Assembly: GCF_033101155.1 (NCBI RefSeq)
Contig: NZ_JAWMPX010000006.1
Span: 146,105 to 210,104 of the forward strand
DNA from: Tropicimonas sp033101155
Lineage (GTDB): Bacteria; Pseudomonadota; Alphaproteobacteria; Rhodobacterales; Rhodobacteraceae
DNA: 64,000 bases
Reading direction: 5' to 3'
The stretch's first letter is position 1. Each line of letters opens with the position of its first letter. The notes under the pieces are model-generated. The model was not told where the DNA came from. It searched no databases and was given only the letters and a program-made list of their open reading frames with translations. Below, in pieces: positions 1 through 9,242 of this stretch. The position numbers and the translations under genes are program-made.

Positions 1-2
1 TC

Positions 3-323
3 GTTTCGGCCATCTCGGAGAGGATGAAACAGCTCCCCGAGCGCGAGGCCGTCGTACAGGCCACCTCGGAGCGGCTGCGTCCGGTGCTGTTGACCACCCT
101 GACAACCGTGCTCGGCCTCGCGCCGCTTCTGTTCGAAGCCAGCACGCAGGCGGAATTTCTCAAGCCGACCGCCGTCACCCTGTGTTTCGGCCTCGCCTTC
201 GGCCTCTTCATCGTCCTGCTCATGGTGCCGTCGCTGATTGTCGTGCAGGCAGATTTCCGCAACCTGCTCTCCCGTGTCTGGCGCGCGCAGGCCGAACGCC
301 CTGCCCCGAACGCGCCGACCTGA
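3..323 (+). CDS. RND family efflux permease, C-terminal end (partial)
   Basis: The reading frame is open from the left edge and ends at 323, so only the last 106 or so residues are present. It reads as the final membrane part of an inner-membrane resistance-nodulation-division pump: an amphipathic stretch ending RLRPVLLTTLTTVLGLAPLL, then a segment FLKPTAVTLCFGLAFGLF running into VLLMVPSLIVV. The pattern matches the last two transmembrane helices of AcrB-type exporters, which use the proton gradient to expel drugs or metals with a periplasmic adaptor and an outer-membrane channel. Those partners and the substrate lie outside the window. The next gene is more than 400 bases away, so this is probably the last gene of its operon. 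Confidence 0.8.
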   Translation, partial: VSAISERMKQLPEREAVVQATSERLRPVLLTTLTTVLGLAPLLFEASTQAEFLKPTAVTLCFGLAFGLFIVLLMVPSLIVVQADFRNLLSRVWRAQAERPAPNAPT

Positions 324-751
324 TCCGATCCGATTTGACCCAAACGAACGCCGAACGCAGCCAATCTGCGATCCATGAGAAACGTGTGCACGCCCCTATC
401 AAAGCCGACATCCAAGCTCGGCAGCGCGAAAACCTGCTCCGCACCGGCTCGACAACCGCCCGAGGTCGAAACGCACGCCGAGACCCTGACCGCATTGCGG
501 AAACCGGAGGTGTACGTCGTCCAGGCTTTCTGGGGCGAGGGTCAGGCCACTCGGACCGTGATCCATCACGCGCTTGCGACATGAAAGTCGGCACAACCAT
601 CACTGGGCCGACAGGATTGGACGCAGCCCGAACAGAGAAATTTATTGCACCCCCACGGCATGCGGCCCATCCTTGACGAACGAAGCTGAGCGCCTTGTTC
701 GTCCAAAAAAAAATCGGGCGTATCTTTGTGGGTATTTGTAGCGTGGTTCAC
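324..751. other. Intergenic stretch, no supported gene
   Basis: About 430 bases lie between the RND pump and the hybrid kinase. Short open frames run through it on both strands, but none has a convincing ribosome site or recognisable motif. The last 60 bases are locally T- and A-rich, including a run of nine A near 706-714, and probably hold the promoter of the kinase. Confidence 0.4.
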
Positions 752-3700
752 ATGGTGCGTGACGAGAGACGTTTGTCGAAGAGCCTTGCAGCCGTTGCGA
801 ACCGGCTCAGATTGCAGCTGCGCCTGCTTTTGTTCTTCCTCGCACTCCCCTGCATCGCGCTGATCGCGTGGCTCGCATTTCAGGAACGGCAGGCGGTAAT
901 CGAGACCTATCTCGTCCGGAGCGAGGCTGTCGCCGACGCTCTCGTCAAGACCCAGCGGGAGCTGGTCAACGACACCGGGTCATTCCTCCAGGAAATCGCC
1001 CTCTCGGCAGCAGCGCAGGCCCCGTCGACCCCAGCCTGCGGCGAGTATCTGGCCTCGCTTCTCGCGCTGCACCCGGAATTCGCCAATCTCGGCGTGCCGC
1101 GTGCGGATGGAGAGGTGCTGTGCAGCGCCGTCCCGCTTCCGGGACCGGTCAATGTCGCCGATCGGTCCTATTTCCAAAGCGCCCTCGAGACGCGGAGCAT
1201 CAGCGTCGGCACCTACCCGGGTGACGAGTCCACCCGGACCGCCGGTCTCAGTTTTGCCTATCCGGTCTTTGATCCTTCGCGACCCGCAACACCTGTCGGC
1301 GCGGTCGTGGCGGTGATTTCGCTCGACTGGTGGAACAATGCCCTGCGCGCCGCCGGACTGCCAGATGGCAGCCGCGCAGAGATCACGGATCCCGACGGCA
1401 CGGTCATCGCGCGCTTTCCGGCCTCGACCGAGCCGGAGGCCCTCGGACAAACCCCGTTGGCGCGGACCGGAACCAGCGCATCGCTGCCCTCGGACCGGGA
1501 CGGCCAGCAGCCGGTGGCGCTACAGCGGGTCCTGATCGAAACCGCCACTGGAGACAGAATCCGGATGCGGCTCGAAATGCCCTTCGATGATGGCCTCACG
1601 GCCGCACTTGACCGGGCGCGGCTGCGATTGTTCCTGTTGCTCGCGGCGATCGCCGGGCTGTGGTGGCTGGCAAAGTCGCGTTTCGAGCGCATGGTGCTGG
1701 CGCCGCTGGGGGCCACTGAAACAGAAATCCAGCGGCTCGAACGGGCCGCGCCCTTGGTCGACAACAGCGCAACTGGCGCAACCTATGACGGCGGCAGGAT
1801 AGAGGGTCCGGATCTGGATCCGTTGACAGAGGACCTGCGGGACCTGTGGATCCAGAAGCGCTTGGCCGAGGATGCGGAGAAGGCCACGTCCCTGCGCCTG
1901 ATGGCACTTGTCAGCACCCTGCCCGATCTCTTTTTTCGGCTGAACGAAACTGGCCGGATTATCGACTACCAGGCCGGGAAAGAATCCGATCTCTACCTTC
2001 CGCCGGACGCCTTTCTTGGGCGAAAGATGGCGGAACTCCTTCCCGAAACGACCGCAGCACAGTTCAACCGGAACCTGCAACGCCTGGCGCAGGAGGGCGT
2101 TCTGCAGAGCTGGGAGTATCAGCTGGAGGTCCAGGGGCGGCTCAAGGATTTCGACGCCCGCGCCTGTCCCATCGATGACAGCACCGAGACCCTCATCGTC
2201 ATCCGCGACATCACGCGACGCAAGGAGGCGGAGCGGGATCGCGCGACCGCCGAGTTCAGGTTGCAGGAGATCCTCGCGGATCTTCCGGGCGCGGTCATCT
2301 CGCTCGACCTGACGGCGCCGGACGCGCTCGAGATCGTCTATGTGAGCCCCGGCTGCCAGATGATCTGGGGCTATGACAGCTCCGAACTGATGGCCGATCT
2401 CGACCTGATCCACAAGGCGCATGACCCCGACGATGCGCCGCTGATGCGCGCGGCCCTCCTGAACACCGCGCACACTCTGGAGCCCGAGACCCGCCGCTAC
2501 TGGCTCCGCGGGCGGGACGGTGCGCGCAAATGGGTCGAGGTCCATATTGGCGCCACGCGGCTTGCCGACGGCACCCACCGGGTGACGACATTCGTCGTCG
2601 ACATATCCCGCGAAGTCGAGGCCGAGCAGCAGCTCGACGAACAGCGGGAGCTGACTTTCCGGGCGATGAAACATGAGAGCATCGGCCAGCTGACCGGCGG
2701 CGTCGCGCATGATTTCAACAACCTGCTTGCGGTGATCATGGGCAATCTCGAATTGCTGCGCGACGGTCTGTGCGATCCCGAGCAGATCACACTGATCGAC
2801 CGCGGTATCAACGCCGCACAGCGCGGGTCCGAGCTGACCCGCTCCATGCTCGCCTTCGCGCGCCAGGCGCGCCTGGATCCGGTCGAGATCGACCTCAACC
2901 AGCTGGTCCGGGACGTGCACACCTGGACCGACCGTACCCTGCCGGACAATATCCGGGTCGAGACAGATCTGGCCGAGGCGCTCGGGTCGGTCGTGGCGGA
3001 TCCTGCCTCCAGCGAGGCGGCGCTTCTCAACCTGATCCTGAACGCGCGGGATGCCATGCCGGAGGGCGGAACGCTGACCCTGCGGACGCGCAAGCTCCGC
3101 ATTGAGGCCGAAGCGCCGCAGGACACACCGGATGGGCTGCGCCCCGGGCGCTACGTGGTGCTGGCGGTCTCGGATACCGGCCACGGCGTCAGCCCGGAGG
3201 CGCAGTCGCAGATCTTCGATCCGTATTTCACGACCAAGCCGCCCGGCGCTGGCTCCGGTCTCGGATTGCCGATGGTCCAGGGGTTCATGATCCAGTCCGG
3301 AGGGGCGGTAAAGGTTCGCTCGGAGCCGGGCAAGGGCGCGGTCTTCGAGCTCTGGTTCCCGGCTGGGGAGCGTGGGGCGTCACTTGCGCAGGACAGCGAG
3401 ACCAACGGGCCGGAGATCCGCGCGGGCAAGCATGTGTTGCTGGCAGAGGACCAGGACGAGGTTCGGCAGGTGGTCAAGACGATCCTGACGCGGGCGGGCT
3501 ACCAGGTCACGGCTGCGGAAAACGGAGACGCGGCGCGGACGCTTTTCGAGACCGCGCCCTCCTGTGACCTTCTTCTTACCGACATCCAGATGCCCGGCAC
3601 ATTGCAGGGCCCGGACCTGGCCCGCGCGCTCCGCGCGATCCGGCCTGACCTGCCCGTGGTCTTCATGACGGGCAATGCCCCGGATCAGGAGGTCGCAGAG

Positions 3701-3790
3701 GATGGGACCGCCGATACCGATATCCGGCTGATGAAGCCGGTCCGGCGTAATGAGCTCCTGACTGCCTTGAACCACGCCTTCACCCCCTGA
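752..3790 (+). CDS. Hybrid sensor histidine kinase with periplasmic sensor, PAS and receiver domains
   Basis: A membrane-bound hybrid histidine kinase of about 1012 residues. Helix one (about residues 22-46) and helix two (near LRLFLLLAAIAGLWWLAK) enclose a periplasmic region of roughly 250 residues resembling a double-Cache sensor. Two PAS-like domains follow, then a HisKA domain with the phospho-acceptor histidine in GGVAHDFNNLLAV. The ATPase domain shows an N box (NLILNARDAMPEGG), DTGHGVS and GSGLGLPMVQG. The C-terminal receiver has its acceptor aspartate in LLLTDIQMPG. The layout resembles single-polypeptide kinases that autophosphorylate and then pass phosphate to their own receiver. No separate response regulator sits beside it, so output and ligand are unknown. 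An upstream TTG at 695 is possible, but ATG at 752 gives a normal signal-anchor start. Confidence 0.88.
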   Translation: MVRDERRLSKSLAAVANRLRLQLRLLLFFLALPCIALIAWLAFQERQAVIETYLVRSEAVADALVKTQRELVNDTGSFLQEIALSAAAQAPSTPACGEYLASLLALHPEFANLGVPRADGEVLCSAVPLPGPVNVADRSYFQSALETRSISVGTYPGDESTRTAGLSFAYPVFDPSRPATPVGAVVAVISLDWWNNALRAAGLPDGSRAEITDPDGTVIARFPASTEPEALGQTPLARTGTSASLPSDRDGQQPVALQRVLIETATGDRIRMRLEMPFDDGLTAALDRARLRLFLLLAAIAGLWWLAKSRFERMVLAPLGATETEIQRLERAAPLVDNSATGATYDGGRIEGPDLDPLTEDLRDLWIQKRLAEDAEKATSLRLMALVSTLPDLFFRLNETGRIIDYQAGKESDLYLPPDAFLGRKMAELLPETTAAQFNRNLQRLAQEGVLQSWEYQLEVQGRLKDFDARACPIDDSTETLIVIRDITRRKEAERDRATAEFRLQEILADLPGAVISLDLTAPDALEIVYVSPGCQMIWGYDSSELMADLDLIHKAHDPDDAPLMRAALLNTAHTLEPETRRYWLRGRDGARKWVEVHIGATRLADGTHRVTTFVVDISREVEAEQQLDEQRELTFRAMKHESIGQLTGGVAHDFNNLLAVIMGNLELLRDGLCDPEQITLIDRGINAAQRGSELTRSMLAFARQARLDPVEIDLNQLVRDVHTWTDRTLPDNIRVETDLAEALGSVVADPASSEAALLNLILNARDAMPEGGTLTLRTRKLRIEAEAPQDTPDGLRPGRYVVLAVSDTGHGVSPEAQSQIFDPYFTTKPPGAGSGLGLPMVQGFMIQSGGAVKVRSEPGKGAVFELWFPAGERGASLAQDSETNGPEIRAGKHVLLAEDQDEVRQVVKTILTRAGYQVTAAENGDAARTLFETAPSCDLLLTDIQMPGTLQGPDLARALRAIRPDLPVVFMTGNAPDQEVAEDGTADTDIRLMKPVRRNELLTALNHAFTP

Positions 3791-4098
3791 GCGGTCTTGC
3801 AGCAGGCGCGCTCTACCCCCGCAATGGTCACCCAAGCGGCGCTGGAGGCATGGCGGCAACCGCCGCAACCAAGCCCCCGAAGGGCAGAGCGGGCTGGTTT
3901 CATCGGACCTCGCGGGGAGGGATGACGGAGGCTTCTCTCCGACTGTCTCCGGGACCATATCGCAGATCCGGGTTCCGAATGGCGATGGATCACGGACAGG
4001 GCATGCTCTAGCATTCGAGCCGGCGCACTTGAGCATCCGGATCACCGGGCACGGCGCCGGACGGGTCGCCAGATTTCGGCGGCAAGCCATGCGAGGGA
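3791..4098. other. Intergenic stretch, nothing recognised
   Basis: About 310 bases separate the kinase from the anion permease, both on the plus strand. I see no clear hairpin with a T-run, no RNA gene and no credible short gene. It presumably contains the permease promoter. Confidence 0.35.
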
Positions 4099-5883
4099 AT
4101 GATGACTTCGGACCAGACGATCCTTTTCGCGCTGTTTGGCGCTGTATTCGCGATGCTGCTCTGGGGCCGCGTCCGCTACGACCTCGTTGCCTTCGCGGCA
4201 TTGCTCGCTGCGGTGGTGTTGAAGGTCATCCCGCCCGAAGACGCCTTTGCCGGGTTCGGGCATCCCGCGACGGTTGTTGTGGCGCTCGTTCTGGTCGTGT
4301 CGGCGGGGCTGGTCCGGTCCGGCGCGGTCTTCCTGATCACTCGCACATTGGTCGATTCCTCGCGCAGCCTGGGCGCTCATATCGCCTTCATGGGCGGAAT
4401 CGGCGGCGTGCTCTCGGCCTTCATGAACAATGTCGCAGCCCTTGCCCTGCTGATGCCGGTCGATATCCAGACCGCCCGCAAGGCCGGGCGGCCGGCGCGG
4501 CTGTCGCTGATGCCGCTCTCCTTCTGCACCATCCTCGGCGGCATGGTGACGCTGATCGGCACGCCACCCAATATCATCATCGCCGGCATCCGGCGCGACC
4601 AGCTCGGCGAGAGTTTCGGCATGTTCGACTTCGCCCCCGTGGGCGGGGTTGTTGCCATCGCCGGGCTCGCTTTCGTGGCGCTGATCGGCTGGCGGCTGGT
4701 GCCGAAGGCCGAAGGAGATGGCGCGCTGTCGGAGGCGCGCGAACATGCCAAGGATTACGTGGCCGAACTGAAGATCCCGGAGGGGTCGGACCTGGCTGGT
4801 ACCCGGCTCTTCGAAATCTATGACGTGGCCGAGAAGAACGATGTCGCCATCATCGGCCTGACGCGGGACGACAAGCGCCGCTTCGGGCTGCAGCGCAACA
4901 CGCTGTTGCGGGAGGGCGACTCGATCGTCCTGGAGGCCCGGCCGGAAGCGCTGGACGAGTTCCGCGCCGCGCTGTCACTGGATTTCACCGACGCGGACGA
5001 GAAAGAGCGCATCGGCCTTGCCGGCGAGGGGCTGGCCATTATCGAGGCCGTGGTCCCGGAGAGCGCCCGCATTGCCGGGAAGACGGCCCGGGCGCTCGGG
5101 CTTGCCTGGCGGCGGCGGACGGTGCTGCTGGGGATCTCGCGCGAGGGGCGCCGGATCACCAAGGAGGTCCGCAAGACCGAGGTCCGTCCGGGCGATATCC
5201 TCCTGCTGCTGACGCCGGAAGGCGATGAAGCCATGGTGACTGACTGGCTCGGCGTGCTGCCGCTGGCCGATCGCGGCCTTGTCGTCACCGATTTCGCCAA
5301 GGTCTGGCTGGCCATCGGGATTTTCGCCGCCGCGGTCGCTGCCTCGGCACTCGGGCTGATCTACCTGCCGGTGGCGCTTGGCATGGTCGTGCTCGCCTAT
5401 GTGCTGACCGGGGTGTTGCCGCTCTCCGAACTCTATCGGCATATCGAGTGGCCGGTGGTGGTCCTGCTCGGCTCGATGATCCCGCTCGGCGCGGCGCTGG
5501 ACGCGTCCGGCGGCACGGCGCTGATCGCAGGCGCGTTGCTGGGGCTCGGCGAGGGCTGGCCGGCCTGGGCGCTGCTCACACTTCTGATGGTCGTCACCAT
5601 GACCCTGTCCGACGTGCTCAACAATGCCGCCACGGCCGTGGTCGCAGCCCCGGTTGGCATCCAGATGGCGACGAGCCTCGGGGTCAACCCCGATCCCTTC
5701 CTGATGGCCGTCGCGGTGGCCGCCTCCTGCGCCTTCCTGACGCCCATCGGGCACAAGAACAACACGCTCATCCTCGGCCCGGGCGGGTATTCCTTTGGCG
5801 ATTACTGGCGTATGGGTCTGCCGCTGGAATTGCTTGTCGTCGTGCTGGCAGTGCCGATGATACTGCTGGTCTGGCCGCTCTAG
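4099..5883 (+). CDS. DASS/SLC13-type anion permease with two RCK_C domains
   Basis: A 594-residue inner-membrane transporter. N-terminal and C-terminal blocks of hydrophobic helices flank a soluble centre (about residues 205-375) holding two TrkA_C-like (RCK_C) repeats; each ends in a pattern such as LREGDSIVLEA or VRPGDILLLLTPEG. The motif IGTPPNIIIAG and the late HKNNTLILGPGGYSFGDYW are characteristic of the divalent anion:Na+ symporter and ArsB superfamily. Family members move sulfate, dicarboxylates or related anions, and the central RCK_C domains are thought to bind a regulatory ligand. No sulfur or organic-acid genes adjoin it, so the substrate stays open. The purine-rich site at 4092-4098 lies very close to ATG 4099; ATG 4102 is a realistic alternative start. 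Confidence 0.85.
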   Translation: MMTSDQTILFALFGAVFAMLLWGRVRYDLVAFAALLAAVVLKVIPPEDAFAGFGHPATVVVALVLVVSAGLVRSGAVFLITRTLVDSSRSLGAHIAFMGGIGGVLSAFMNNVAALALLMPVDIQTARKAGRPARLSLMPLSFCTILGGMVTLIGTPPNIIIAGIRRDQLGESFGMFDFAPVGGVVAIAGLAFVALIGWRLVPKAEGDGALSEAREHAKDYVAELKIPEGSDLAGTRLFEIYDVAEKNDVAIIGLTRDDKRRFGLQRNTLLREGDSIVLEARPEALDEFRAALSLDFTDADEKERIGLAGEGLAIIEAVVPESARIAGKTARALGLAWRRRTVLLGISREGRRITKEVRKTEVRPGDILLLLTPEGDEAMVTDWLGVLPLADRGLVVTDFAKVWLAIGIFAAAVAASALGLIYLPVALGMVVLAYVLTGVLPLSELYRHIEWPVVVLLGSMIPLGAALDASGGTALIAGALLGLGEGWPAWALLTLLMVVTMTLSDVLNNAATAVVAAPVGIQMATSLGVNPDPFLMAVAVAASCAFLTPIGHKNNTLILGPGGYSFGDYWRMGLPLELLVVVLAVPMILLVWPL

Positions 5884-5911
5884 ACCCGCCATCCGCTCCC
5901 TGAAACGCAAC

Positions 5912-5931
5912 GGGGCTCCCGAAGGAGCCCC
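5912..5931 (-). terminator. Hairpin between convergent genes
   Basis: An 8-bp perfect stem (GGGGCTCC / GGAGCCCC) with a 4-base loop sits between the ends of the convergent anion permease and DUF2934 genes. There is no long T-run on either strand; the minus side has GTTGCGTTTC. It can serve as a terminator for both genes. Confidence 0.6.
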
Positions 5932-5955
5932 TAAGACGGAAATCTGTGCTGTGTC

Positions 5956-6288
5956 CTACGCGGAGGGCGTCTTCTTCGCGCGCGGCTTCCGGGCGGTCTT
6001 GGCCGGTGCCTTGGCCTTTGTTTCGGACTTGGTCTCGGGCGTTGCAGCCACCTTCGGCGAAGCGGCTTTCGCAGTCGCGGCCTTGGACGAGGCCGGTTTC
6101 GAAGCGCTTTTCGAGGCACGCGGTTTGGCCGGCGCCTTGCGCGCCTTCTTCTTCGGCTGGGGAGCGGACAGGGCATCAATGGCTTTCAGCCAGTGCGCCT
6201 CGTCGCGCCCATGCGGCTGGCCTTCTTCAAGCCAGAAGAGATAGGCGGCTTCGCGGATCTGATCGTCGGTCAGGTTGGGTTGAGTCAT
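5956..6288 (-). CDS. DUF2934 protein with lysine/alanine-rich histone H1-like tail
   Basis: A 110-residue protein. The first 40 residues match the DUF2934 pattern (DDQIREAAYLFWLEEGQPHG, followed by HWLKAI), a small helical domain common in alphaproteobacteria. The remaining 65 residues are almost entirely Lys, Ala, Pro, Ser and Thr in AKP/KAA-type repeats, like the C-terminal tails of bacterial histone H1-like proteins, and end ARKPRAKKTPSA. The tail suggests non-specific DNA or RNA binding or nucleoid association; that is inference. The start at 6288 (MTQPNLTDDQ) was chosen because it begins exactly at the domain. The frame is open upstream but without recognisable content. Confidence 0.75.
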   Translation of the reverse strand: MTQPNLTDDQIREAAYLFWLEEGQPHGRDEAHWLKAIDALSAPQPKKKARKAPAKPRASKSASKPASSKAATAKAASPKVAATPETKSETKAKAPAKTARKPRAKKTPSA

Positions 6289-6717
6289 CGCGGTATCCAA
6301 ATATGTCACGGCATCCGATAGGATCGGTAGCGCTAAACTATGGGTTGCGCACGAGAGTTCCAAGACGTCGAGTCCCTGAAACGCAAAGAAAAGCGTTGTG
6401 GCGGAACAGACCGGCGGTCTTTCTCCGAATTGCATGGGTTTTCGGCGGGAGCATGCCGAGGAACCTCACCGGGACGTCTACGCCCGGCCATGTCCGCGTC
6501 GCCCCATGGTTGCACCTTCGCAACCGTCGACGTCCAGCATGCGACCTGATGCGTTCGGACAGACACGCTTGCTTGCCAACCGTCCGCTCAACTGTCAGCG
6601 TGGTGTCGAGACCAGACGCCGCCAAGGCACGGAGGGCGACGGTCTTGTCGTAACCATTGTCGACTGACGGCATCCAGCCGGACGTCCCGTTCAGGAAACG
6701 AAATGGAAAGGCAAGCA
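6289..6717. other. Divergent intergenic stretch, no supported gene
   Basis: About 430 bases between the divergently read DUF2934 and outer-membrane genes. It must carry both promoters. An open frame on the minus strand fills most of it but has no start signal or recognised domain. No inverted repeats that would mark a mobile element were found. Confidence 0.35.
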
Positions 6718-7485
6718 ATGAAGCATCTCACGACACTCACGCTCGCAACGCTCGCGCTCTTCACACAAGCCGCGACGGCGCAGGACGCGGCGCCCGCTCC
6801 GGTAGCGACCGACAGCTGGTCCTATGAGCTGAAAATCTATGGCTGGGGCACCGAGGTCTCAGGCGAGGCCCTGGGGGCCGAATTCGAGATCGGCTTTGAC
6901 CAACTGCTCGAAAATCTGAACTTCGCATTGATGGGCGGTGTCGTGGCCCGGCGGGGCGACTGGGGCTGGTATGTCGAAGGCAACTACGCCCATATCAGCG
7001 CCGATAACGCGATCTCCTTCGAAGTGCTGCCGGGCGCACCGGCGGGCGGCATTGATGTCGATGTCGAAATGACCGTCGAACAATCGGTGCTCAATTTCGG
7101 CGCCTCCTATCGGCTTGTCGAGACAGACAGCTATCGGCTCTACGGCACGCTTGGCGGGCGCTACCTGGGGCTCGACACCGAGTTGAAGGCGGACGGCCCT
7201 CGTCAGAAACGGCGCGCGAGCGGGTATCAGGACAGCTGGGATCTTACGATCGGTGTGAACGGGCGAGCGGATATCAACGAGGACTGGTTCGTGCCCTTCG
7301 CCTTTGATATCGGCACCGGCCAGTCGAACCTTACCTGGCAGGCCTGGGCCGGCATCGGCTACGAGTTCAACCGCAGCGATCTCGTCTTCGGCTACCGGCA
7401 TATGGAATGGGATCTCGGCGGTGATGATCTCATTACGGAATACAAATTGAGCGGCCCGGCGATCCTCTGGAACTACCGGTTCTGA
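6718..7485 (+). CDS. Outer-membrane beta-barrel protein
   Basis: A 255-residue secreted protein. A Sec signal peptide (residues 1-22, LALFTQAATAQ, cut before DAAPAP) precedes a body of alternating polar and aromatic residues typical of transmembrane beta strands (WSYELKIYGWG, WGWYVEGNYAHI, DLVFGYRHMEWDL). The last residue is phenylalanine in ILWNYRF, the usual barrel-assembly signal for outer-membrane proteins. Length and pattern suit an 8- to 12-stranded barrel. The function is unknown. ATG 6718 is preferred over ATG 6703 because GGAAAGG lies just ahead of it and the signal peptide begins there. It stands alone, facing convergently into the SRAP gene. Confidence 0.75.
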   Translation: MKHLTTLTLATLALFTQAATAQDAAPAPVATDSWSYELKIYGWGTEVSGEALGAEFEIGFDQLLENLNFALMGGVVARRGDWGWYVEGNYAHISADNAISFEVLPGAPAGGIDVDVEMTVEQSVLNFGASYRLVETDSYRLYGTLGGRYLGLDTELKADGPRQKRRASGYQDSWDLTIGVNGRADINEDWFVPFAFDIGTGQSNLTWQAWAGIGYEFNRSDLVFGYRHMEWDLGGDDLITEYKLSGPAILWNYRF

Positions 7486-7515
7486 CGGCGGGTCGGCTCC
7501 GCTGATCGTCTCGCT

Positions 7516-8181
7516 TCAGGCCGGCAGCGGCTCCAGCAGCCCTGCTCCGGAGGCCCGGTTGGAATTGACCTCCGTGCCAACCCGGTTCCAGGTCAGACAC
7601 CCGGCCGGGGCGGGTTTCATCAACACGGCCGCGCCATGCCCCGCCTCGCCCAGCCAGAGCGGCCAATCCGGCTCCGACAGGATCACCGGCATGCGGTGAT
7701 GCAGCTCTTCCATGCCACCGCCGGCCGCGCAGGTGACAAGGGCGACACAGCTCAGCCGCTCGCCGCCCGCCTCCCAATCCTGCCAGATCCCGGCCAGCAC
7801 CATCGGCGCACCGTCGGCCGGCCGGATATACCAGGGCAACCGCGCCCCATCCGTGCCCTTCGTCCATTCATAGAACCCTGTCGCGGCGACAAGACAGCGC
7901 CGCTGCCGGACGGCGTCGCGGAAGGCGGGTTTTTCGGCGATGGTTTCGGCGCGGGCGTTGATCAGAAGCGGGCCGTCATTGGGTGCCGTGTACCAATGCG
8001 GCAGGAAGCCCCAGCGCATCGGTCGCAAGCGCCGTTGACCTTCCGCCGAGACCGCAACGGCGATCTGGTTGGTCGGGCAGATATTGTAGCGCTCGCCCAC
8101 GGGCAGGTCATTCGAGGGCGCCGCATCGAAAAGCCGCGCCATCGCCTCGTTGGGCAGGAGATTGACCAGTCGTCCACACAT
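7516..8181 (-). CDS. SOS response-associated peptidase family protein (SRAP, YedK/HMCES)
   Basis: A 221-residue SRAP protein. It begins MCGRLV, so the catalytic cysteine becomes N-terminal after methionine removal. Other family signatures are NARAETIAEKPAF, RRCLVAATGFYEW and HHRMPVIL, which hold the conserved Asn, Glu and His of the active site. Family members (E. coli YedK, human HMCES) form a stable thiazolidine link to abasic sites in single-stranded DNA and shield them from error-prone repair. Length is normal for bacteria. The gene is single, on the minus strand, just ahead of an L,D-transpeptidase gene in the same direction. Confidence 0.93.
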   Translation of the reverse strand: MCGRLVNLLPNEAMARLFDAAPSNDLPVGERYNICPTNQIAVAVSAEGQRRLRPMRWGFLPHWYTAPNDGPLLINARAETIAEKPAFRDAVRQRRCLVAATGFYEWTKGTDGARLPWYIRPADGAPMVLAGIWQDWEAGGERLSCVALVTCAAGGGMEELHHRMPVILSEPDWPLWLGEAGHGAAVLMKPAPAGCLTWNRVGTEVNSNRASGAGLLEPLPA

Positions 8182-8223
8182 GGGCCCAGACTAGCGCGCG
8201 CCCTGCCCCGCCTGCAACGCCGC

Positions 8224-8805
8224 TCAGATCACCCGGACCTGGGTGCCGATGGCCACCAGCGGGAAGAGCTGGGCGACCTGCTCGTTGTAGAGGCCGAAAC
8301 AGCCCGAGGAGGACGGGCGACCGATCTTGCGCGTGTCATGCGTGCCGTGGATCAGGTAGGCCGGCCAGTCGAGATACATGGCATGGGTACCCAGCGGATT
8401 GTCCGGCCCGGGCTCCACGGATTGCGGCAGGTCCGGATCGGCCTCGCGCATCGAGGCGGTGGGCGTCCAGGTCGGTCCGACCTTCTTGCGCACGATCTCG
8501 GAATAGCCGCGCCGTGTCAGGTCCTCGGTCTTGGGCACCGAGGTCGGGTAGACCCGGAAATTGCCATCCGGCCCCCAATAGGTCAGCGCCCGGCTGTCGA
8601 CGTCGCAGACGATGGCGCCAAGGCCGAGTGTTTCGAAGTGATCGTTCCAGTTGCGTGTGGTGAAGCTGGAAATATTGCGGGTCGCGCCGGTCTCTGGCCG
8701 ATCCAGCGCTCCGAGCCCTTGCGCGCGCAGAAGCGACGGGGCGGCGAGTACGGGAAGGGTAGCCAGTCCGGCCAGGGCGCGGCGGCGGGAGATATCCTGG
8801 GTCAT
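8224..8805 (-). CDS. L,D-transpeptidase (YkuD/ErfK family), Tat-type signal
   Basis: A 193-residue exported enzyme. The N-terminus SRRRALAGLATLPVLAAP looks like a twin-arginine or strongly basic signal peptide ending near LLRAQ. The YkuD catalytic motif is complete: HGTHDTRKIGRPSSSGCFGL, with the active-site cysteine in SGC followed by N for the usual R/N. These enzymes form 3-3 cross-links in peptidoglycan or attach proteins to it. The C-terminal QLFPLVAIGTQVRVI matches the family end. ATG 8805 was chosen because the signal peptide starts there; the frame upstream lacks secretion features. Confidence 0.88.
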   Translation of the reverse strand: MTQDISRRRALAGLATLPVLAAPSLLRAQGLGALDRPETGATRNISSFTTRNWNDHFETLGLGAIVCDVDSRALTYWGPDGNFRVYPTSVPKTEDLTRRGYSEIVRKKVGPTWTPTASMREADPDLPQSVEPGPDNPLGTHAMYLDWPAYLIHGTHDTRKIGRPSSSGCFGLYNEQVAQLFPLVAIGTQVRVI

Positions 8806-9242
8806 GAAATCAGCTCGATTGCTTGCCTGTTCGCAGCCGATTTGGCAGAGACCGGCCGCGCGGTCCAGAGGATCAGGGGCGGCACACGCGAAATTGAGCC
8901 GGTCTTTGCCAATGCATGTTGGGGACCCGACGCACCGGGTTGCCGGCGGCTGCCGGCAAGGCATTGCTCCCATCCACCTTCAGGGATCTGGCACGGCACT
9001 GATACTCCAACGAAGAACTGGCCAGATCAGCGGATGCCCAGGACCGGGATATCGACACGGACACGCCGTCGGATCGGCTCTTTGGCGTCATCACAGAGCT
9101 TGCCGCCAGTCGTCACCTGACTTCGTTGCCCTTGTCGAGGCCGTGGCGTTTGAACAGTTTCACGCCATTCGAGACCCAGACGGTGTCGGCTCGGGCCATT
9201 TTGTGTTACGTAGGGTAAGTTATTTCTTTGAGGAGTATTTCA
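8806..9242. other. Divergent intergenic stretch, no supported gene
   Basis: About 435 bases between the divergent transpeptidase gene and the secreted protein gene at 9243. No RNA gene was recognised. The right end is markedly AT-richer (TTACGTAGGGTAAGTTATTT) and leads into a clear AGGAG ribosome site at 9231-9235, so it is probably the promoter of the next gene. Confidence 0.35.

Noticed and set aside
375..584. 69-codon frame between the RND pump and the hybrid kinase
   Set aside because: No ribosome site, several competing frames on both strands, and no recognisable domain.
6338..6718. Minus-strand frame with a phrase like DNGYDKTVALRALAASG, reminiscent of a DDE transposase
   Set aside because: Only a short chance-level likeness, no second catalytic region, no terminal inverted repeats and no target duplication.
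7636..9120. A 494-codon plus-strand frame opposite the SRAP and L,D-transpeptidase genes
   Set aside because: Both minus-strand genes have complete catalytic motifs; the plus frame shows only antisense composition.
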